Shown: in pieces, positions 59,681 through 64,000 of the stretch
Layout of the letters: each line of letters starts with the position of its first letter
How positions within the stretch are numbered: the stretch's first letter is position 1
From: Candidatus Gastranaerophilales bacterium
GTDB taxonomy: Bacteria > Cyanobacteriota > Vampirovibrionia > Gastranaerophilales > Gastranaerophilaceae
Assembly (NCBI GenBank): GCA_944326455.1
Contig: CALVEA010000003.1
Coordinates: 1 to 64,000 of the forward strand
Direction: 5' to 3'
DNA: 64,000 nt
Position numbers and translations under genes: made by a program
Notes under the pieces: generated by a model
Databases searched by the model: none
What the model was told of the DNA's origin: nothing
The model's input: only the letters and a program-made list of their open reading frames with translations

Positions 59681-60850
59681 ATGAAAATACAGGATTTTGC
59701 AACTAAAAAATACCTTATACTAACGGGAATAATCCTTTTGATTATTCTTACATTTGCGTTTATAAAATTTAAAAACAGGGTAAGATATATAACTGCACCG
59801 ATTGAGAAACGCACAATTACCCAAGTTGTAGAAGCTTCCGGCACAATTAATCCTGTAAACACAGTCAGTGTAGGTTCTACGGTTTCAGGACTTATAAGTG
59901 CTATTTATGTTGATTTTAACTCCAAGGTTACAAAAGGTCAGCTGCTGGCAGAAATTGACCCCAGAACATTTCAGGCGACAGTAGACCAAAACTACGCTTC
60001 CATGATGTCTGCCAAAGCTGATTTGGCAAACCGACAGGCAACATTAGAAATGGCAACAAAGACCTACAACCGTTATAAAAATCTTTATGCAAGAAATTTT
60101 GTTCCGAAAAGTGAACTTGACCAGGCTGAAAGTGATTACAAATCAGCGCTCGCTCAAGTTAATGCCGCAGGAGCAAGCATAAGACAGAGAGAAGCCCAAT
60201 ATAATCAATCTGTTGTTAACCTTAACTATACAAAAATAACAGCTCCTGTCAGCGGAATGATAATTTCTCGTGAAATTGACCTCGGACAACCGGTTGCAGC
60301 AAGCTTCCAAGCTCCGGAATTATTCACAATTGCTCAGGATTTGGAAAAAATGCAGATTGAGGTTAATGTCTCAGAAGCTGATATCGGAGATGTAAAAGAG
60401 GGACAAAAAGTAACCTATGTATTGGACGGGTACCCGAACAGCGAATTCTACGGAACTGTTACTCAAGTAAGAATATCTCCGACTACAGTCTCAAATGTTG
60501 TAACATATTCAGTTATTGTAACCGTTGATAACAGCGACTTAAAACTTAAACCCGGTATGACGGCAAACGTATCAATAATTACGGCAGAAAATAAAGACGT
60601 GCTTTGTGTTCCTAATATAGCACTAAAATTTACTCCTTATTCTGACGGGCAAAAATACAAGCAGCAAGGATTATGGATTAAAAAAGGACTTACCCCCGAA
60701 AGAATCAATATTCAAACAGGCGTAAGCGACGATTCTTATACCGAAATTAAGAGTAATGTTTTAAAAGAAGGCGACAGGGTAATAATAAGTAAAAGAGGGA
60801 AATCAACCACTGCCCAAAACAAACGGGGAGTAAGACCGCCTAGATTGTAA
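59681..60850 (+). CDS. HlyD/MacA-like membrane-fusion protein
   Basis: The 389-residue adaptor has one N-terminal membrane helix (YLILTGIILLIILTFAFI). A lipoyl/barrel-sandwich hybrid (VGSTVSGLISAIYVDFNSKVTKGQLLAEID) follows, then a coiled hairpin (about 105-175), a beta-barrel and the C-terminal domain with a basic end. It links an inner-membrane pump to TolC. The closest type is MacA, but no MacB or RND pump follows; mutL lies opposite. The pump must be encoded elsewhere. Confidence 0.9.
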   Translation: MKIQDFATKKYLILTGIILLIILTFAFIKFKNRVRYITAPIEKRTITQVVEASGTINPVNTVSVGSTVSGLISAIYVDFNSKVTKGQLLAEIDPRTFQATVDQNYASMMSAKADLANRQATLEMATKTYNRYKNLYARNFVPKSELDQAESDYKSALAQVNAAGASIRQREAQYNQSVVNLNYTKITAPVSGMIISREIDLGQPVAASFQAPELFTIAQDLEKMQIEVNVSEADIGDVKEGQKVTYVLDGYPNSEFYGTVTQVRISPTTVSNVVTYSVIVTVDNSDLKLKPGMTANVSIITAENKDVLCVPNIALKFTPYSDGQKYKQQGLWIKKGLTPERINIQTGVSDDSYTEIKSNVLKEGDRVIISKRGKSTTAQNKRGVRPPRL

Positions 60851-60852
60851 TC

Positions 60853-62640
60853 TTACTTATTTCTCTGGAAAAATTTGGCAATTTCTTTATGTTCAAAAAA
60901 CTTAGAAATAGGTCTGCCGTGCGGACAAGTATGCGGATTTTCGCATGTCCTCCAATTTTTAATAATTTCTTCCATTTGGTATTGGTTAAGATATGTGTTC
61001 GCCTTAACCGCCGCTTTACAGGATGTTGTTATTAAAATTTGCTCTTCAATATTATTAATATCACCAGCCATATTTTCCAAAATATCCGATAAGATTTCTT
61101 TTGGCGGAACTTTTGAAAGAATCTGAGGAACTTTTCTGAATATCACTTCATTATCAGATAAAAAGTCGATTTCATATCCGAACTTATTTAATTTATCAAT
61201 ATTACTTTCCAAAAGTTGTTTATCAGATAATGAAACTTCCATAACATCAGAAATAAAAAGAATTTGGCAATCAATATTTTTATTTTTCTTTAATTGCTCA
61301 TAGATATAACGCTCTTCTGCTATATGCTGGTCAACTATTTCAAGTCCGTCCTCTTTTTCTATCAAAATATATGTTTTCTTATACTGACCGATTATTGTAT
61401 CTTCAATCCTATACTCGGGCGCTTCTACAAAAGTTGATTGGACAGGTTTCTTTGATTCAAATACATGTAACTTTGGACGAACAGGCTTTTCTTCAATTTC
61501 TGCCGAAGGTATATTCTCATACACCTTGGATATCGGCTTATTTAAATCTACATATATAGTATCCTCTTCTTCTTTTTGCTCGGTCAAACCTCCTTGTATT
61601 GTTTTCAAAGGTGAGCCGGAAGTTGTAAACTTAGGCTGAACAGACTTTTCCGGAATAGATTTTAACCCTGAATCAATTGATGAATATATAAAATTAAAAA
61701 TCTGATTCGGATTTTTATATCTTACTTCTTTTTTTTGCGGATGAACATTCACATCCACTTCTGTTGCAGGCATTTCAAGATTTAAGATAATAACAGGATA
61801 ACGCATATTTCCTGTAAGATTCTTATATACGGTATCAATTGCCTTTTGAAATACCGGACACTTTACAAGCCGTGAATTAACAAACATGTAATAGTCTTTT
61901 TTGCTTGCTCTTGTATAATCCGGGGTACTTACATACCCGGAAATTTTTAAACCTGATAGAGAATCTGTTTTTAATACATTTTTCAAGTGTTTTGCAACAT
62001 CATCCGAAAAAATTTCTTTAACAGTTTGAATTAATTCTCCCTGCCCGTTGGTTTTTAAAACAGTTTTTCCATTATTTTTTAATTCAAAACCAATTTCAGG
62101 ATGAGCAAGTGCAATTGATTGGATAAATTCATTTATATATGAAAACTCTGTTTTGGCAGATTTTAAAAATTTAAGTCTGGCAGGAAGATTATAAAACAAA
62201 TCTTTAATTTCCATAATAGTCCCAACCGCACACCCTGTTTGGGATTTTTTCACTTCGGAATTCTGACATTCAACCTTTGTGCCGTAGTCAAAGTCAGAGG
62301 TTCGCGTTATACAAGTAAGTTTTGATATCGAAATAATACTTGCAAGTGCTTCTCCTCTAAATCCCATTGTATGAATGTCAAACAAATCCTCCGCAGATTG
62401 AATTTTGCTGGTTGCATGCTTAGAAAAAGCCAAAATAATATCATCAGGATGAATCCCTGAACCATTATCAGCCACACGCAAATCTCTGCACTCGTTTGCA
62501 GCCTCCACACTTATCTTGGAAGCCCCAGCATCAATTGAATTCTCAACAAGCTCCTTCACAACGGAAAAAGGTCTTTCTATAACTTCACCCGCAGCTATCT
62601 GGTTAATAACATTTTTTGAAAGTTGAACGATTCTCCCCAT
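60853..62640 (-). CDS. mutL: DNA mismatch repair protein MutL
   Basis: The 595-residue protein has the GHKL ATPase motifs: ELVENSIDAGASKI near residue 30, VADNGSGIHPDD and GFRGEALASI. The C-terminal dimerisation domain includes EIVDQHIAEERYIYE, close to the endonuclease motif DQHAx2Ex4E, and the metal-site block TCPHGRPISKFF. This points to an endonuclease-type MutL as in bacteria without MutH. The linker (about 320-400) is Pro/Glu-rich. The ATG at 62640 is six bases after TGG-TATAAT. Confidence 0.95.
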   Translation of the reverse strand: MGRIVQLSKNVINQIAAGEVIERPFSVVKELVENSIDAGASKISVEAANECRDLRVADNGSGIHPDDIILAFSKHATSKIQSAEDLFDIHTMGFRGEALASIISISKLTCITRTSDFDYGTKVECQNSEVKKSQTGCAVGTIMEIKDLFYNLPARLKFLKSAKTEFSYINEFIQSIALAHPEIGFELKNNGKTVLKTNGQGELIQTVKEIFSDDVAKHLKNVLKTDSLSGLKISGYVSTPDYTRASKKDYYMFVNSRLVKCPVFQKAIDTVYKNLTGNMRYPVIILNLEMPATEVDVNVHPQKKEVRYKNPNQIFNFIYSSIDSGLKSIPEKSVQPKFTTSGSPLKTIQGGLTEQKEEEDTIYVDLNKPISKVYENIPSAEIEEKPVRPKLHVFESKKPVQSTFVEAPEYRIEDTIIGQYKKTYILIEKEDGLEIVDQHIAEERYIYEQLKKNKNIDCQILFISDVMEVSLSDKQLLESNIDKLNKFGYEIDFLSDNEVIFRKVPQILSKVPPKEILSDILENMAGDINNIEEQILITTSCKAAVKANTYLNQYQMEEIIKNWRTCENPHTCPHGRPISKFFEHKEIAKFFQRNK

Positions 62641-62646
62641 AAATTC

Positions 62647-62655
62647 ATTATACCA
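62647..62655 (-). promoter_or_regulatory. Extended -10 box six bases before the mutL ATG
   Basis: The minus strand reads TGG-TATAAT-GAATTT-ATG. No Shine-Dalgarno is present, so mutL is a good leaderless candidate. Confidence 0.7.
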
Positions 62656-62712
62656 GAAAACCGCAAAAGAGGTTTTATAAACTTTTGTAAAACATCCTTT
62701 TAAAAGGTTTTG

Positions 62713-62741
62713 TTGACTATCTCATATTGTTATTCTACTAT
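62713..62741 (+). promoter_or_regulatory. Promoter of the riboswitch unit
   Basis: TTGACT (62713-62718) and TACTAT (62736-62741) are separated by 17 bases. Transcription would start near 62748, just before the riboswitch core. Confidence 0.6.
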
Positions 62742-62756
62742 ATAGAAAATTCATAT

Positions 62757-62820
62757 ATAGGGAAACTACGGTGAAAATCCGTGACTGTGCCGCAGCCGTT
62801 ATAGCCGGAATGCCTGAGAT
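62757..62820 (+). promoter_or_regulatory. Cobalamin riboswitch (compact form)
   Basis: The plus strand has TAGGGAA, then CGGTGAAAATCCG forming the conserved stem-loop, GACTGTGCCGCAGCCG and the B12-box-like AGCCGGAATGCCTG. These match the cobalamin-riboswitch core (GGGAA, GGTGAAAATCC, CCGC, AGCCGGAA-GCCTG) in the right order. The usual outer P1/P2 arms are short or absent, so it may be a compact variant. A regulatory hairpin follows. It should control the genes at 62905 and 63569 in response to a cobalamin. Confidence 0.72.
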
Positions 62821-62823
62821 TTA

Positions 62824-62850
62824 AACAATACTTCGGAACAAAGTATTGTT
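62824..62850 (+). promoter_or_regulatory. Hairpin after the riboswitch, candidate expression platform
   Basis: AACAATACTT and AAGTATTGTT form a perfect 10-bp stem around a CGGAACA loop. No true U-run follows (AATATTTTGG), so translational rather than terminator control is more likely. The ribosome site of the next gene is about 45 bases downstream. Confidence 0.55.
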
Positions 62851-62904
62851 AATATTTTGGAGTTGGAATAATAGGCAGAGCGGCAAAATAAAAGGAAGTT
62901 AGTA

Positions 62905-63594
62905 TTGCCGAATTCTGTTCAAAACATAAACAAAGTTAATGCAGGAACTTGTCCGCATGGACTGGCTCCGGGGGCTTGTCCCATCTGCTCGAAAATGGGC
63001 GGAGGAGGAGGCAGGGTAGGTGAACGCCCGCAAAAGCCCGGGGAAATGAGTTATCACCAATGCGCAATGATTGGCGCAATGATGAGAGCAAGAGAACATC
63101 GGATTGAAGCCCATGAACAGAATCTTGAAAAGCATCTGGAAGCACTAAAAAATTTTGAAAGCACAATGGCTAAACTCTCTGAAAATATGATTGAGTTTGC
63201 AGAACGAATTTCAAACAATATACTTCTTAAACCGGCGGCTCTTATTATAAAAAACATTGGAGTTCCTATTGTAAATTTTATACGAAATCTTCCGCTCATT
63301 GCCGCAAATATAACCGAAAGATTCATTGCAATAAAGGAAAAATTTGCAGACATTACAGACAAATTAACCGCGATTTTTGGTGAAGCTAAAGCTTTTATTG
63401 AGAAAAAAGTTTCTGAATTAATAAGTACAGTAAAATCAAAATTCGAAGGATTGTTTAAAATTCTTAAGCGCAATAATACAGATGATGAAGATACCAAAAT
63501 TGACGATGATAAAAGAATATTTAACCTAAAAACCATACTACACAAATTAAGACGAAAGAAGAAAAAAGATGAACGCAGTACCGAGGATAGATAA
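62905..63594 (+). CDS. Unknown protein with CPHG...CPIC metal-site motif, under riboswitch control
   Basis: The 229-residue product starts at a TTG at 62905 with AGGAAG about 7 bases upstream. Residues 16-28 read CPHGLAPGACPIC, giving C16, H18, C25 and C28 as a likely metal site, followed by a GGGGG linker and SYHQC (C53). The rest is helical: a charged helix near 60-100 (REHRIEAHEQNLEKHLEAL), a hydrophobic amphipathic stretch (PIVNFIRNLPLIAANI), a lysine-rich coiled region and a very basic tail (KLRRKKKKDERS). No signal peptide. No family is known to me. The riboswitch suggests a cobalamin- or cobalt-related role. It overlaps the next gene by 26 bases. Confidence 0.75.
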   Translation: MPNSVQNINKVNAGTCPHGLAPGACPICSKMGGGGGRVGERPQKPGEMSYHQCAMIGAMMRAREHRIEAHEQNLEKHLEALKNFESTMAKLSENMIEFAERISNNILLKPAALIIKNIGVPIVNFIRNLPLIAANITERFIAIKEKFADITDKLTAIFGEAKAFIEKKVSELISTVKSKFEGLFKILKRNNTDDEDTKIDDDKRIFNLKTILHKLRRKKKKDERSTEDR

Positions 63595-64000
63595 CGATTC
63601 CGAATCAAGACGCATGCAGCGTAATATGACCGACACTCAAAAACGTAATACAAATAACAACAAAGAAGGTAAGATTATTAATGCTTTTGTCAAAGATCCA
63701 TTACTTTCTTTGGATGAAACATTAGACACTCTTGTAATTTCTGAAACTCAGATAGATTTACCCCAAAAAGTCTTTGAAAAAGAGGAAAAGAAAAACACCG
63801 CACTTCTTCCTATATGTGCAGCAACTACCGGCGTTATGGCTTTGTTAGGCGGATTTACTTATATGGTAAAAAGTTTTTCAAAAAACAAATTGGAATCCAC
63901 TAAAGAATACCTGCTTCCCGGAATTACAAGAAACCATTGTATAAATAACGAAGTGCATCAGAGTATTTTTAGTATGATTCAATCCCCAAACAGAAAAACC
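63569..64000 (+). CDS. Unknown membrane protein, N-terminal part, same unit
   Basis: An ATG at 63569, inside the last codons of the preceding gene, opens a frame that continues past the window end (144 codons seen). The first 80 residues are polar (MNAVPRIDNDSESRRMQRNM, many Asn, Lys and Asp). Then comes a membrane segment near residues 88-105 (TALLPICAATTGVMALLGGF), then SFSKNKLESTKEYLLPG. No family is recognised. The 26-base overlap implies translational coupling to the CPHG-motif protein and thus shared cobalamin control. Confidence 0.65.
   Translation, partial: MNAVPRIDNDSESRRMQRNMTDTQKRNTNNNKEGKIINAFVKDPLLSLDETLDTLVISETQIDLPQKVFEKEEKKNTALLPICAATTGVMALLGGFTYMVKSFSKNKLESTKEYLLPGITRNHCINNEVHQSIFSMIQSPNRKT

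Noticed and set aside
62824..62850. Post-riboswitch hairpin as a rho-independent terminator
   Set aside because: The stem is AT-rich and followed by AATATTTTGG rather than a U-run, so translational control is more likely; kept as a candidate platform only.

Overview
This is an AT-rich bacterial chromosome segment, almost fully coding, with no phage, transposon or CRISPR array. The envelope genes point to a diderm: an Mla-type lipid ABC transporter with an MCE protein, TolC, and a membrane-fusion protein. Other markers are DapL (LL-diaminopimelate aminotransferase), the MEP isoprenoid enzymes IspG and IspH, a four-domain S1 protein of about 350 residues, a three-domain NifU, MurT and a GHL10-type secreted protein. 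Together they suggest a non-photosynthetic relative of Cyanobacteria such as Gastranaerophilales/Vampirovibrionia ("Melainabacteria"). That placement is inference; no 16S rRNA lies in the window.

Layout. 1-3965: head of the S10 ribosomal operon on the minus strand (rpsJ-rplC-rplD-rplW-rplB-rpsS-rplV), with a good promoter, a 145-nt leader and a 63-bp repeat in two of its spacers. 4105-6151: rpmE, folK and a BaiN/HI0933 flavoprotein. 6204-8107: a GGGtGRT-family protein and its NifU-like partner, a conserved pair of unknown function. 8225-12794: peptidase T-like enzyme, a zinc-ribbon protein, a GHL10 protein and small unknowns. 12964-18670: pheS, the two-subunit serine dehydratase with a response regulator, then lspA and a pseudouridine synthase. 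19342-24371: a 1024-residue LysM protein, a FliA-type sigma factor and a glycosyltransferase. 24415-32136: valS, a P-loop ATPase, ispH-rpsA, a phosphodiesterase and ispG. 32214-34945: the overlapping aroC-aroK-aroB operon. 34942-43472 (minus): mlaE-mlaF-mlaD, dnaB, mntP, a C-terminally short purL, a small protein, ribF and a formyltransferase. 43598-53381: MsbA-like exporter, manC, rlmH, an MscS channel, cysteine desulfurase, NifU, a zinc protein, pdxJ and murT. 53460-54902: four small membrane proteins (YtxH/DUF948 types). 54960-55430: tRNA-Leu(UAA) preceded by a 116-bp-period duplication. 55431-62640: dapL, a bifunctional nuclease, nadK, tolC with an adaptor, and mutL. 62713-64000: a cobalamin-type riboswitch followed by two genes of unknown function; the second runs off the end.

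Main points from the hunt. Nine transcription units have a -10-like hexamer exactly six bases before the start codon and no Shine-Dalgarno sequence, as expected for leaderless mRNAs: folK, a secreted protein, an exported protein, a glycosyltransferase, a P-loop ATPase, ispG, aroC, nadK and mutL. Distal operon genes generally have Shine-Dalgarno sites or overlap the gene before them. The riboswitch-controlled unit at the right edge encodes a CPHG...CPIC protein that I cannot assign. The GGGtGRT/NifU-like pair carries two palindromic direct repeats between its genes. A 74-nt sequence that can fold as a three-way junction sits between the two repeat copies at tRNA-Leu.
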